Below, in pieces: positions 43,259-51,878 of a DNA stretch of 64,000 bases. Under the pieces are notes generated by a model. It searched no databases, had not been told where the DNA came from, and saw only the letters and a list, made by a program, of their open reading frames with translations. The translations under genes were made by a program, and so were the position numbers. Numbering within the stretch: position 1 is the first letter of the stretch; the number at the start of each line of letters is the position of its first letter. Origin of the DNA: JBOCEF01 sp050586345 (GTDB lineage: Bacteria; Pseudomonadota; Alphaproteobacteria; Rhodobacterales; Rhodobacteraceae). The stretch is taken from NCBI RefSeq assembly GCF_050586345.1, contig NZ_JBOCEF010000014.1:27069-91068 (forward strand), given 5' to 3'.

Positions 43259-45048
43259 GCCATGTCGCGGAACACCTCGTTGCCGGCGACCAGCTCGTCA
43301 TAGGTGCCCTGGGCGGCGACGCGGCCATGTTCGAGCAGGAAGATCGTGTCGCAGTTGCGCACGGTCGACAGCCGGTGCGCGACCATGATCACGGTCTTGT
43401 CGGCGCCGAGATCGCTGATCGCCTCCATCACCGCCCGCTCGGTCAGGTTGTCCAGCGCCGAGGTCGCCTCGTCGAGGATCAGCACGTCCGGGTTGCGGTA
43501 GAGCACGCGGGCGATGCCGATGCGCTGGCGCTGGCCGCCCGAAAGCCGCCCCCCGCCCTCGCCGATCGGCGTCCGGTAGCCCTCGGGCAGGTCCGAGACC
43601 ACGAAGTCGTGCAGCGCGGCCATCTTCGCCGCCGCCTCGACGCGCGCCATGTCGATGTCCTCGGGCTTCTCGCCGAAGGCGATGTTCTCGGCCACGCTCT
43701 CGTCCGTCAGGAAGATCTGCTGGGGCACGTAGCCCAGGCGCCGCCGCCAGGCCCGGCGGTCGGCGTCCGAGGCCACCACCCGCCCGTCGACCTCCAGCGT
43801 TCCGTGCTCGAGGCTCAGCAGCCCCAGGATCACGTCCATCGCCGTGGTCTTGCCCGCGCCGGTGCCGCCGACGATGCCCACGCTCGACCCCGCGGGGATG
43901 GTCATCGACAGGTTCTGCAGCGCCGGGCGGTCGGCCCCGGGATAGCCGTAGGTCACGTCCTTGAGGACCAGCGCCTCGCGCAGCTTCGAGAACGGCTCGC
44001 CCTCGGGGCGATGCTCGAACCGCGTGCCCATGAAGTCGGCATGGACCTCGTTGAGCGCGGGGATGAAGAAGCGGATCTGGTTGATGCCGCGATAGACCGC
44101 CTGCAGCGCGGGCGCGAGGCGCGCGCCCGCGACGGCGTAGAGGCCGGCGACGGGCAGCACCGTGATCAGCGCCTCGCCCCCCGCCTCGGCCATCGCCATC
44201 AGCACCAGGATCACCGCCATCATGCCGCCGAAGGCGATGCCCTCGAGCAGGTGGCGCGGCAGCTCGCCGATCGCGCTCTCGATGAAGATGGTGTCCGAGA
44301 ACACCTTGGCGGGCTTGGCGAAGCGGCGCTGGGTGGCGTCCTCGAGGCCGAGGACCTTGATCTCCTTGATCCCGGCGAGGCCGTCCTGGGTGACGCGGAA
44401 GCGGCGCTGGTTCGCCTCGAGCCGCTGGCCCGCGATGCGCTTCATGGTGCGGCGGGCGAAGGCGAAGACGAGGCCGTAGCCGATGCCGAGCACGGCGAAC
44501 ATCATCAGCGCCGCCCAGGGGTTCACCGCGACCATGAGGCTGAGCAGGAACAGCGCCACCGCGCCGTTGGCGATCATGTTCAGGCTGGGGCGCAGCAGCG
44601 CCGAGGCGACCTGGCCGACCTCGGTCAGGATCACCTTGGACAGGTCCGCGCTGTGGCGCGACAGGAACCAAGTGTAGGGCTGGTGCAGGTAGCCTTCCAG
44701 CAGCCGGGTGGAGATGGTGAACATCCGCATCGCCGCGTAGCGCTGCAGCGCGTAGGCGGTGACCATGCGGATCAGGATCGACAGCAGGTAGACCACGAAG
44801 ACCGCGATCCCGAGGGTCATCAGGAAGCCCTGGGTGTCGGTGAAGCCGCCCGCGTCATAGAGCCAGGCGAGGCGGCTGTCGGTCTCGATCATCGACGGAT
44901 CGCCCAGCACCGCGAGGAACGGGATGATCGCCGCGACGCCGACCATGTTCGAGAAGGCCATGACCAGGATCATGACCATCAGGAGCCAGAACCGCCGGCG
45001 CTCCCGCGCATTCATGAGATCCATCAGTTTGGGAAAGACGTCGCGCAT
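43243..45048 (-). CDS. ABC exporter, MsbA-like (TM and ATPase fused)
   Basis: A 601-residue half-size type I exporter. Six TM helices occupy about residues 20-320. The ATPase follows: Walker A GIVGGTGAGKTTAMD, Q-loop YVPQQIFL, signature RLSGGQRQRIGIARVLY, Walker B DVLILDEATSALD and H-loop VAHRLST. Such proteins export lipids, lipid-linked glycans or peptides. Here it lies between an exported glycoside hydrolase and glycosyltransferases, so a lipid-linked sugar substrate is plausible. The ATG at 45048 has GAGGAG upstream. Confidence 0.93.
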   Translation of the reverse strand: MRDVFPKLMDLMNARERRRFWLLMVMILVMAFSNMVGVAAIIPFLAVLGDPSMIETDSRLAWLYDAGGFTDTQGFLMTLGIAVFVVYLLSILIRMVTAYALQRYAAMRMFTISTRLLEGYLHQPYTWFLSRHSADLSKVILTEVGQVASALLRPSLNMIANGAVALFLLSLMVAVNPWAALMMFAVLGIGYGLVFAFARRTMKRIAGQRLEANQRRFRVTQDGLAGIKEIKVLGLEDATQRRFAKPAKVFSDTIFIESAIGELPRHLLEGIAFGGMMAVILVLMAMAEAGGEALITVLPVAGLYAVAGARLAPALQAVYRGINQIRFFIPALNEVHADFMGTRFEHRPEGEPFSKLREALVLKDVTYGYPGADRPALQNLSMTIPAGSSVGIVGGTGAGKTTAMDVILGLLSLEHGTLEVDGRVVASDADRRAWRRRLGYVPQQIFLTDESVAENIAFGEKPEDIDMARVEAAAKMAALHDFVVSDLPEGYRTPIGEGGGRLSGGQRQRIGIARVLYRNPDVLILDEATSALDNLTERAVMEAISDLGADKTVIMVAHRLSTVRNCDTIFLLEHGRVAAQGTYDELVAGNEVFRDMARDMG

Positions 45049-45574
45049 GCGGCTCCTCGAAATCGATGCTGGGGACCCTCTGCGCCGCCGTCCCGCGCCG
45101 CCGTCCCGCGCCGGGACCGCGCGCCCCCGGGGGGCCGCCCCGGACGGGGGCCCGGCGGGGCCGCGCGGACCGCGCCGCGGCCCGCGCGCGGTCCCGGCCG
45201 GGGCGGAGGAAACGAGGGGCGCCGGGTCCCGGAAAAGTGGTGGGCGGAAAGTACCGTAGGCGCGCCCGGGCGCCTGTGCGGCGCGTCCGCGCATCCCGTT
45301 CGGTCAGGCGCCCGGCGCGCTTGCAGGGCCCGCGCGCGCATCCGGACGGACGGGCGGCGCAGGCGGCGCGGAAACCGGCGCGAATGCGGGCGCGGTGGAG
45401 AGAGGGCCGGGGCGCGCGTCGCGGCGGCCTGCGAAGCCCGCGGGCGGCTGAGACGAAGGCGCGCAGCGGGGACGCTTGGTGAACGCCCCCCGCCCGCCTA
45501 TAGTGCCGCGATCGCCGCGCGGCCGTTTCGCCGCGACGGTCCCGAGACACCATCTCAGGCCTTTCTTCACGCAC
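45049..45574. promoter_or_regulatory. Divergent region between ABC exporter and GT2 genes
   Basis: 526 bases, very GC-rich, without a convincing gene. A short CGCCGCCGTCCCG direct repeat lies near 45085. The divergent promoters must lie here, but no clear elements can be read; in-frame codons from 45476 continue into the GT2 gene. Confidence 0.35.
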
Positions 45575-46564
45575 ATGACTTTTCCCCGCGCCGCCGAAGA
45601 GCAGAACATCGCCGTCGCGATCGTCAGCTACCGCACCGCAGATCTCGTCGCCGCCCAGCTGCCCGCCCTGGTCGAGGAGCTTTCGGGCTTCGCCAACGCC
45701 GCGGTGCTGATCGTCGACAACGCCTCGCCGGACGCGGACGCCGACAGGCTCGCCGCCCATCTCGAACGCCTCGGCGCCCCGGACTGGGTCCGGCTGATCC
45801 GCTCGCCCGTCAACGGCGGCTTCGCCGCGGGCAACAACCTGGCCTTCGCCGCGCTGGGGGATCTCGGGTGGGAGCCGCACGCGGTGCTCCTCCTCAATCC
45901 CGACGCCATGGTGCGCCCCGGCGCGGTGCGCCGCCTCGCCGCCTTCCTGGCCGAGACGCCGCGGGCCGGCGTCGCGGGCGTGCGCCTCGAGAACCCCGAC
46001 GGCTCGAGCTGGTCGGGCGCGTTCCGCTTCCCCACCCCGATGGGCGAGTTCGCCCGCGGCACCGGGCTCGGCGTCTTCATGAACCGCTGGCCGGTGCTGA
46101 TCCCCGACAGCGACGCGCCCGCGCGCGCCGACTGGGTGTCGGGCGCCTGCATGATGGTGCGGGCCGAGATGCTGGCCGAGATCGGCGGGATGGACGAGGA
46201 TTACTTCCTCTATTTCGAAGAGATCGACTACATGCTCAAGGCCCACCGCGCGGGCTGGGAGATGTGGCACGTCCCGGACGCGCGGGTGCTGCACGACGCG
46301 GGCGGCGCCACCGGCATCGTCGGCGGCGGCGAGGAGACGCGGCGGCGCACGCCCGCCTACTGGTTCCATTCCTGGCTGCGGTATTTCGAGAAGAACCACG
46401 GCCGCGTCACGGCGCGGATCGCGGCGGCGCTGAAGCTGCTGGGGATCTTCGTCGGCGCGGCGCAGCGGCGCCTGCGCGGGCGGCGCTCGCCCGTCGCGCC
46501 GGGCTTCGCGGCGGATTTCACCCGGCGCTGCCTGCTGGGCGCCCAGGACCGGGACGCGCGCTGA
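45575..46564 (+). CDS. GT2 glycosyltransferase (rhamnosyltransferase-like)
   Basis: A 329-residue GT-A fold enzyme. NIAVAIVSYRTADLVAAQLP starts the domain; AVLIVDNASPDADADRL, SPVNGGFAAGNNLAF and the DXD-like LLLNPDAMVRPGAV bind the nucleotide sugar. WVSGACMMVRAEMLAEIGGM and DEDYFLYFEEIDYMLKAHRA form the acceptor/catalytic part. The WbbL-like pattern suggests a rhamnosyl or similar transfer. The ATG at 45575 was preferred to an upstream TTG (45476) because family proteins start close to the first strand. It is followed after one base by the ligase-like gene. Confidence 0.9.
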   Translation: MTFPRAAEEQNIAVAIVSYRTADLVAAQLPALVEELSGFANAAVLIVDNASPDADADRLAAHLERLGAPDWVRLIRSPVNGGFAAGNNLAFAALGDLGWEPHAVLLLNPDAMVRPGAVRRLAAFLAETPRAGVAGVRLENPDGSSWSGAFRFPTPMGEFARGTGLGVFMNRWPVLIPDSDAPARADWVSGACMMVRAEMLAEIGGMDEDYFLYFEEIDYMLKAHRAGWEMWHVPDARVLHDAGGATGIVGGGEETRRRTPAYWFHSWLRYFEKNHGRVTARIAAALKLLGIFVGAAQRRLRGRRSPVAPGFAADFTRRCLLGAQDRDAR

Positions 46565-46565
46565 G

Positions 46566-48557
46566 ATGGGGTCGACGGTCGCCTATCTCGTCCTGTTCTC
46601 CTGGCCGCTGGTCATGCACAGGATGTTCAAGCGCATGCCGGTGCACGAGGCGATCGCCTGGGGCCTGCTGGCGGGCCTGCTGCTGCTGCCCGAGCGGGTC
46701 GGCTACGCGCTACCCGCCCTGCCGAACATCAACAAGGACGTGCTGCCGACGCTGACGGCGCTGCTCTATGCGCTGTTCGGCGTGCGCATGATGGTGCGCC
46801 GGCGCCGGGACGCGCCGGGGGCGGGTCCGATCGGGGCGCCCGGCGCGCCGGCGGGGGCGCGCCGCGGCGCGAAGGCGAAGACGGCCGAGGCCCTGCCCGG
46901 CTGGCTGCCCGCCTCGCCCGTCGTCATCGTCCTGCTGGCGATGTCGGTCAGCGGCCCGATGCTCTCGGGGCTGCAGAACACCGACCCGGTGGTCGCGGGC
47001 GACCAGGCGATCCGCGGCATGACCATGTACGACAACCTCTCGGGGGTGCAGCGCGCGCTGCTTGCGGTGCTGCCGCTGCTGCTGGCGCGCCGGTACCTGT
47101 TCGCCCCGGCCCACCACGCCGCGCTGGTGAAGGTGGTGGTCATCGCGATGCTGGGCTACGCGCTGCTGATGGCGTTCGAGGTCCGCTTCTCGCCGCAGCT
47201 GCACAACATCTTCTACGGCTTCTTCCAGCACGACTTCGCCCAGACCGTGCGCTACGGCGGCTTCCGCCCGGTGGTGTTCCTGCCCAACGGGCTGGTCACC
47301 GCGATGATGGCGGGCGTCGGCTTCATCGCCGCCATCGCCTGGTGGAAGGCGATGCGCAGGAAGCAGCGGCGGGAGGGCCTGGAGGCCCATGCCGGGCTGG
47401 TGGCGATGGCGATGACCGTGACGCTGCTGATCACCAAGTCGATCGGCGCGGTGGTCAGCGGCGCGTTCCTCGGGGCGATCGCCTTCATGGCCGGGCGGCG
47501 CACGCAGCTCACCATCGCCGCGCTCTGCGCGCTGCTCGCCATCGGCTACCCGGCGCTGCGCGGCGGCGGGCTGGTGCCGACCCAGAAGATCTTGTCGGCC
47601 GCCGCGGCGGTGGGCAAGGAAGGCTCCATGCGGGTGCGCTTCCAGTCCGAGGACCGGCTGATCAACAAGGCCATGCAGCGCCCGCTGTTCGGCTGGGGCG
47701 GGCTGGGCCGCAACCGCTACTTCAACACCGAGGCCTGGAACGTCGACACCGGCGTGACCGACGGCTACTGGACCATCGTGATCACCTCGGGCGGCTGGTA
47801 TGAATACATCGCCCGCTTCGGCCTTCTCTGCCTGCCGGTGCTGATGATCTGGCGCCGCCGCAAGGACGAGGACATGGGCTGGGAGACCGCCGCGATCAGC
47901 CTGATGCTGGCGATGAACCTGCTCGACCTTCTGCCCAACGCCGGGCTGACGCCGGTGACCTTCCTGCTCGCGGGCGCGCTGCTGGGCAATTACGAATGGC
48001 GCGCGCGCCGCGACAAGGCGCTGCGCCAGGCCCGCGCCGCCCGCCGCGCGGGGGAGGTCGAGGCCGAGGCCGAGGCGTTGGAGGACCCGCTTTTCGGCCC
48101 GCAGATGCAGGCCGACCACGAGGATGCGCGCCCCGCCCGCCGCACCGCGCCCGAACCCGGCGGCGCCCCCGGGGACGCCCCCGGCCCCGCAGCCGCGCCG
48201 CCGCCCGCGCCGCCCGCCGCCGCGCCGCCCGCCCCAGCCGCCTGGACGGCCGAGCCGGCCCCGCGCGCGCCCGGCGCCTATCGCGGCCCCGAGGCCGCCC
48301 GATCCCATGCCACGGCGGCCGAGCGCGAGGAGATGCGGCCCGGCCCCTACGCCGCCGCCCCCGTCCCGCGCAGCGGCCCCGTGCGCCCCGGCCCCGGCGG
48401 CTCGGCGCCGCGCCGCGCCGGCGCCGCCCCGGACGGCCCCGTGCGCCCCGGCCTCGGCGGCGGCGGCGTGCGCGGCCCCCGGCCCGGCGGCCCGGACGAG
48501 GACCCCGACGGCCCGCGCGGCGGCGGGCAATCGGCCCGCGGCCGCCGCGGCGGCTGA
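46566..48557 (+). CDS. O-antigen ligase/polymerase-like membrane protein with Pro/Gly/Arg-rich tail
   Basis: A 663-residue inner-membrane protein with about ten to twelve TM helices up to residue 475. FLPNGLVTAMMAGVGF and MQRPLFGWGGLGRNRYFN are typical of the Wzy/WaaL O-antigen ligase superfamily, so it likely polymerises or ligates the surface glycan in the periplasm. Residues about 485-663 form a low-complexity tail very rich in Pro, Ala, Gly and Arg, with repeats such as GPVRPGPGG and GPVRPGLGGG; this is unusual for the family. It starts one base after the GT2 stop and precedes two more glycosyltransferases. Confidence 0.87.
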   Translation: MGSTVAYLVLFSWPLVMHRMFKRMPVHEAIAWGLLAGLLLLPERVGYALPALPNINKDVLPTLTALLYALFGVRMMVRRRRDAPGAGPIGAPGAPAGARRGAKAKTAEALPGWLPASPVVIVLLAMSVSGPMLSGLQNTDPVVAGDQAIRGMTMYDNLSGVQRALLAVLPLLLARRYLFAPAHHAALVKVVVIAMLGYALLMAFEVRFSPQLHNIFYGFFQHDFAQTVRYGGFRPVVFLPNGLVTAMMAGVGFIAAIAWWKAMRRKQRREGLEAHAGLVAMAMTVTLLITKSIGAVVSGAFLGAIAFMAGRRTQLTIAALCALLAIGYPALRGGGLVPTQKILSAAAAVGKEGSMRVRFQSEDRLINKAMQRPLFGWGGLGRNRYFNTEAWNVDTGVTDGYWTIVITSGGWYEYIARFGLLCLPVLMIWRRRKDEDMGWETAAISLMLAMNLLDLLPNAGLTPVTFLLAGALLGNYEWRARRDKALRQARAARRAGEVEAEAEALEDPLFGPQMQADHEDARPARRTAPEPGGAPGDAPGPAAAPPPAPPAAAPPAPAAWTAEPAPRAPGAYRGPEAARSHATAAEREEMRPGPYAAAPVPRSGPVRPGPGGSAPRRAGAAPDGPVRPGLGGGGVRGPRPGGPDEDPDGPRGGGQSARGRRGG

Positions 48558-48656
48558 CCGCGGCCCCGACGCCCCCTCCTGATCGCGACTCGAACGGACC
48601 AGACGCGCCATGATCCGACCCGCCCCGCCCCTCGCCCCCCGCCGGGCGCACGCGCG

Positions 48657-49718
48657 ATGACCGCGCCCGGCGTCCCCCTGCCGCGCGACGCGGTCATCGG
48701 CCTCGTCGCCATCGGCCGCAACGAGGGCGCGCGGCTGCGCGCCTGCCTGACGCGCGCCCGGGCGCTGGCCGATGCCGGGGCGATCGGGCCGATGGTCTAT
48801 GTCGACAGCGGCTCGACCGATGACAGCGTGGCGACCGCCGAGGAGCTCGGCGTGCAGGTCGTGCATCTCGACACCTCGGACGGGTTCACCGCCGGCAAGG
48901 CCCGCAACGCCGGGGCCGCCGCCCTCGCCGCCCTGCCCTCCCCCCCGGCGCTGATCCAGTTCGTCGACGGCGACGCGGTGCTGGACGAGGGCTGGCTGCC
49001 GAAGGCCCGCGCCGCGCTGGAGGAGGACCCGACCCTCGCCGCCACCGCCGGGCGGCGGCGCGAGATGCACCCGGGGGCCAGCATCTTCAACCGCATGTGC
49101 GACATGGAGTGGAACACGCCCGTGGGCCTCGCCGACGCCATCGGCGGCGACGCGCTCTACCGCGCCGACGCGTTCCACGCCGTCTCGGGCTTCGACCCGG
49201 GCTTCATCTGCGGCGAGGAGCCGGAGCTGAACCGCCGCCTGCGCGCCGCCGGCTGGCGCATCCGCCGCCTCGACGCCGAGATGACGCTGCACGACGCCGC
49301 CATGACCGCCTGGTCCCAGCATTTCAAGCGCACCGAGCGCGCGGGCTGGGCCTTCGCCGAGGGCGCCGACCGCTTCGGCGCCGCGCCCGACCGTTACAAC
49401 GCGCGCGAGGCGAAGCGGATCTGGTTCTGGGGCCTCGCCGTGCCCGCCGGGATCCTCGGCTGCGCGCTGCTCGGGCTCGTCTGGCCGCCCTTCTGGATCG
49501 CCGCGCTGCTCGGCCTGCTCGCCTACCCCGCCATGGCGCTGAAGGTCGCCCGCTGGCGGCGCGGCGCCCATGGGGACCCCTGGCCGCACGCGCTGCTCTA
49601 TGGCGCGCTGGTGATGCTTGGCAAACCTTGGGAGGCCCTCGGCGCCCTCCGCTATCACCGCGGCAAGGCGCGGGGCGAGCGCGCGCGGATCATCGAGTAC
49701 AAGGGGGCGCAGCGATGA
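48657..49718 (+). CDS. GT2 glycosyltransferase with C-terminal membrane segments
   Basis: A 353-residue family 2 glycosyltransferase. VIGLVAIGRNEGARLRACL, MVYVDSGSTDDSVATAEELG, FTAGKARNAGA and the DXD-type LIQFVDGDAVLDEGWL define the GT-A domain; ICGEEPELNRRLRAAGWRI is the acceptor loop. Two hydrophobic helices near 262-305 (GILGCALLGLVWPPFWIAAL) anchor it in the membrane. ExoA/ExoM-like exopolysaccharide enzymes have this plan. It overlaps the next gene by four bases (ATGA). Confidence 0.9.
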   Translation: MTAPGVPLPRDAVIGLVAIGRNEGARLRACLTRARALADAGAIGPMVYVDSGSTDDSVATAEELGVQVVHLDTSDGFTAGKARNAGAAALAALPSPPALIQFVDGDAVLDEGWLPKARAALEEDPTLAATAGRRREMHPGASIFNRMCDMEWNTPVGLADAIGGDALYRADAFHAVSGFDPGFICGEEPELNRRLRAAGWRIRRLDAEMTLHDAAMTAWSQHFKRTERAGWAFAEGADRFGAAPDRYNAREAKRIWFWGLAVPAGILGCALLGLVWPPFWIAALLGLLAYPAMALKVARWRRGAHGDPWPHALLYGALVMLGKPWEALGALRYHRGKARGERARIIEYKGAQR

Positions 49719-50572
49719 CCCGGCTGAGCGTCATCATCCCCGCCAACAACGAGGACGGCTGGATCGCGCCCTGCCTCGAGGCGCTGCTGGCCCAGCCCGC
49801 GGACGAGGCCCTGGACGGCCCGGACCTCGGCGGCCCGGGCACGGAAGTCATCGTCGCCGCCAACGCCTGCACCGACGGCACCGTGCCGACCGCCCGCGGC
49901 TACGCCGACCGCTTCGCCGCCCGGGGCTGGACGCTGACCGTCCTCGACATCGAACGCGGCGGCAAGCTCAACGCATTGAACGAGGGCGAGGCGGCGGCCT
50001 CGGGGCGGGCGCTGGTCTATCTCGACGCCGACGTGATCTGCCGCCCCGGCCTGCTCGCCGCCCTCTGGGCCGCGCTGGACCGGCCCGAGCCGCGCTACGC
50101 CACGGGGGTGATCGAGATCGCCCCGGCGAAGACCTGGGTCACCCGGCGCTACGCCGACCTGTGGCGGCGGCTCCCGTTCGTCACCGCGGGCTGCGTGGGC
50201 GCGGGCCTCTTCGCCATGAACCGCGCCGGGCGCGGCCGCTGGGGGGAATGGGCGGACATCATCTCGGACGACACCTTCGCGCGCCTCAACTTCGCCCCCG
50301 GGGAACGCGAGGAGGTCCCCTTCGGTTACGTCTGGCCGATGGTCGAGGGCTTCGCCGCGCTGGTGAAGGTGCGCCGCCGCCAGGACCGCGGCGTGGCCGA
50401 GGTGCGCGAGAAATTCCCCGAGCTGATGGCCAATGAAAGCCACGGCGCCGCGGGGACGGGCGACAAGCTGCGCCTCCTCGCCTCGGCGCCGCTGGCGTTC
50501 TGCGTCTACGTGTCCGTGGCCCTCGCGGTGCGGTTCGGCGATGGTTCGGCCGACTGGACCCGCGGGCGCTGA
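49715..50572 (+). CDS. GT2 glycosyltransferase
   Basis: A 285-residue family 2 glycosyltransferase starting in an ATGA overlap with the previous gene. RLSVIIPANNEDGWIAPCLE, TEVIVAANACTDGTV, IERGGKLNALNEGEAAASG and the DXD-type ALVYLDADVICRPGL are the GT-A signatures. ADIISDDTFARLNF is the ED-like catalytic loop. A C-terminal hydrophobic segment (ASAPLAFCVYVSVALAV) may anchor it. It works with its neighbours in glycan assembly; donor unknown. Confidence 0.9.
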   Translation: MTRLSVIIPANNEDGWIAPCLEALLAQPADEALDGPDLGGPGTEVIVAANACTDGTVPTARGYADRFAARGWTLTVLDIERGGKLNALNEGEAAASGRALVYLDADVICRPGLLAALWAALDRPEPRYATGVIEIAPAKTWVTRRYADLWRRLPFVTAGCVGAGLFAMNRAGRGRWGEWADIISDDTFARLNFAPGEREEVPFGYVWPMVEGFAALVKVRRRQDRGVAEVREKFPELMANESHGAAGTGDKLRLLASAPLAFCVYVSVALAVRFGDGSADWTRGR

Positions 50573-50620
50573 CCGGCGCCGCCGGGGCCCGGGGACATTG
50601 AAGGCAAAGGGATTTTCCGC

Positions 50621-51352
50621 ATGAGCATCGGCGCCGCGCTCCTCCAGCGCTTCGAGCGGATCTACATCATCAACCTCGCCTCGCGCACCGACCGGCGGGC
50701 GGAGATGGCCGGGCAGCTCGGGCGCATCGGCCTGACGTTCGACACGCCCGGCGTGCGCCTCTTCGCCGCCATCCGCCCCGACGGGCCGGGCGAGTTCCCC
50801 TCGGTCGGCGCGCATGGCTGCTTCATGTCCCACCTGTCGATCCTGGAGGAGGCGCGGGCGGACGGGCTCGCCTCGGTGCTGATCCTCGAGGACGACCTCA
50901 ACTTCTCCAACGCCTTCATGGCCAATGCGGACGCCTACATGGCGATCCTGGACGCGGAGCCCTTCGCGTTCCTGCATGGCGGCTCGCCGCTGCCGGACCC
51001 CTCCGCCGCCGCGCCGACGCCGCTGCGCCTTGCGCCGGACGAGCCGATGATGACCACCCACTGCATCGCCCTGCGCGGGGCGGCCATCGCGGACTGCGCC
51101 GACTACCTGGCGGCGATGGCGGCCCGCAAGGGCGGCGACCCCGCGGGCGGGCCGATGCATGTCGACGGGGCCTATTGCTGGTTCCGCCGGGCGCGTCCCG
51201 ACCTCGCCGGGCTCAGCTTCTCGCCCAGCATGGCCTATCAGCGCCTGTCGGACACCGACGTCGCCCCGCAGGCGGCGTGGAAATCCCTGCCGGTCGTGAA
51301 GCAGCTCCTCGGCCTGCGCCGCCGGATCCGCAACGCGCTGCGCGCGCGCTGA
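50621..51352 (+). CDS. GT25-family glycosyltransferase (LPS type)
   Basis: A 243-residue family 25 glycosyltransferase. FERIYIINLASRTDRRAEM, VGAHGCFMSHLSILEEARAD and SVLILEDDLNFSNAF are the family blocks; the EDD is the metal/donor site. Family members add galactose or other sugars to LPS outer core. It is the last plus-strand gene of the block, 48 bases after the GT2 gene, with its terminator about 60 bases downstream. Confidence 0.9.
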   Translation: MSIGAALLQRFERIYIINLASRTDRRAEMAGQLGRIGLTFDTPGVRLFAAIRPDGPGEFPSVGAHGCFMSHLSILEEARADGLASVLILEDDLNFSNAFMANADAYMAILDAEPFAFLHGGSPLPDPSAAAPTPLRLAPDEPMMTTHCIALRGAAIADCADYLAAMAARKGGDPAGGPMHVDGAYCWFRRARPDLAGLSFSPSMAYQRLSDTDVAPQAAWKSLPVVKQLLGLRRRIRNALRAR

Positions 51353-51413
51353 CGGCCCGGGCGCCGCGCCCCCTTTTTCCGCCGCCCGCCCTCCCCAGGG
51401 CCCGAGACGCGAA

Positions 51414-51441
51414 ACGGCCCGGCGTCGCGCCGGGCCGTGGG
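51414..51441. terminator. Bidirectional terminator between GT25 and the spike-base gene
   Basis: ACGGCCCGGC and GCCGGGCCGT form a ten-base stem (11 with the inner G-C) around a tiny loop. On the minus strand it is followed by TTTCGC; on the plus strand by a G-rich tail. Confidence 0.8.
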
Positions 51442-51468
51442 GCCGTCCGCTCGTGCTGCGCCGCGCGC

Positions 51469-51726
51469 TCAGAACAGCGCGACGATGCCGGTGGCGGTGG
51501 TGCCGGTGGCCAGCACGCGCACGGCGCGCACCGGGTGATACTGGCCCGCGCCCGAGGAGAAGGTCGCCTCGACCCCGTCGGGCCCGCGCAGCACCACGTC
51601 GCCGGCGCCGCCCACGAAGATCGCCCGCGCCGCGCCGCCCGGCAGGTCGGCGCCGTCGCTCGGGGTGACCGGGGCGAAGGTGACCGCGGGGCCGTCGGCC
51701 CCGGGATGGGTGAGATTGCTGGGCAT
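51469..51726 (-). CDS. Phage/GTA head-spike base protein-like
   Basis: An 85-residue protein, MPSNLTHPGADGPAVTFAPV then TPSDGADLPGGAARAIFVGG, ending RVLATGTTATGIVALF. This is the pattern of the small spike base protein family typified by Rhodobacter capsulatus Rcc01079, part of the head spike of its gene transfer agent that binds capsular polysaccharide (as I recall). It stands alone between two terminators, with no other phage or GTA genes in the window, next to a polysaccharide locus. It may be a dispersed GTA spike gene or a domesticated remnant. Confidence 0.7.
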   Translation of the reverse strand: MPSNLTHPGADGPAVTFAPVTPSDGADLPGGAARAIFVGGAGDVVLRGPDGVEATFSSGAGQYHPVRAVRVLATGTTATGIVALF

Positions 51727-51757
51727 GGAACATGCTCCCCTTGCTACGCATGCAAAA

Positions 51758-51787
51758 ACCGCCGGCGGGCGGGGGCCCGTCGGCGGT
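51758..51787 (-). terminator. Rho-independent terminator of the WecG-type gene
   Basis: On the minus strand, 13-base arms (ACCGCCGACGGGC and GCCCGCCGGCGGT, one G-T pair) with a CCCC loop are followed by TTTT. It lies about 90 bases after the WecG-type stop codon. Confidence 0.88.
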
Positions 51788-51794
51788 CTCGGCA

Positions 51795-51806
51795 AACAGA
51801 TCTGTT
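51795..51806. promoter_or_regulatory. Perfect 12-base palindrome AACAGATCTGTT
   Basis: Lies between the WecG-type gene and its terminator, in a locally AT-richer stretch with TTAAC nearby. It could be an operator for the spike-base gene or part of an mRNA tail; uncertain. Confidence 0.3.
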
Positions 51807-51878
51807 CGATGTTCGGAGCTTCTGACTAGCAGACCAGGGTTAACATCCCGTTGCGCCGCCCGGTTCGCCCTGCCGCGG

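Noticed and set aside
34490..43303. Very long plus-strand open frames (1356 and 1169 codons) over the acyltransferases, ugd, glycoside hydrolase and exporter
   Set aside because: Low-complexity Arg/Gly/Gln composition; recognisable proteins lie on the minus strand in the same place.
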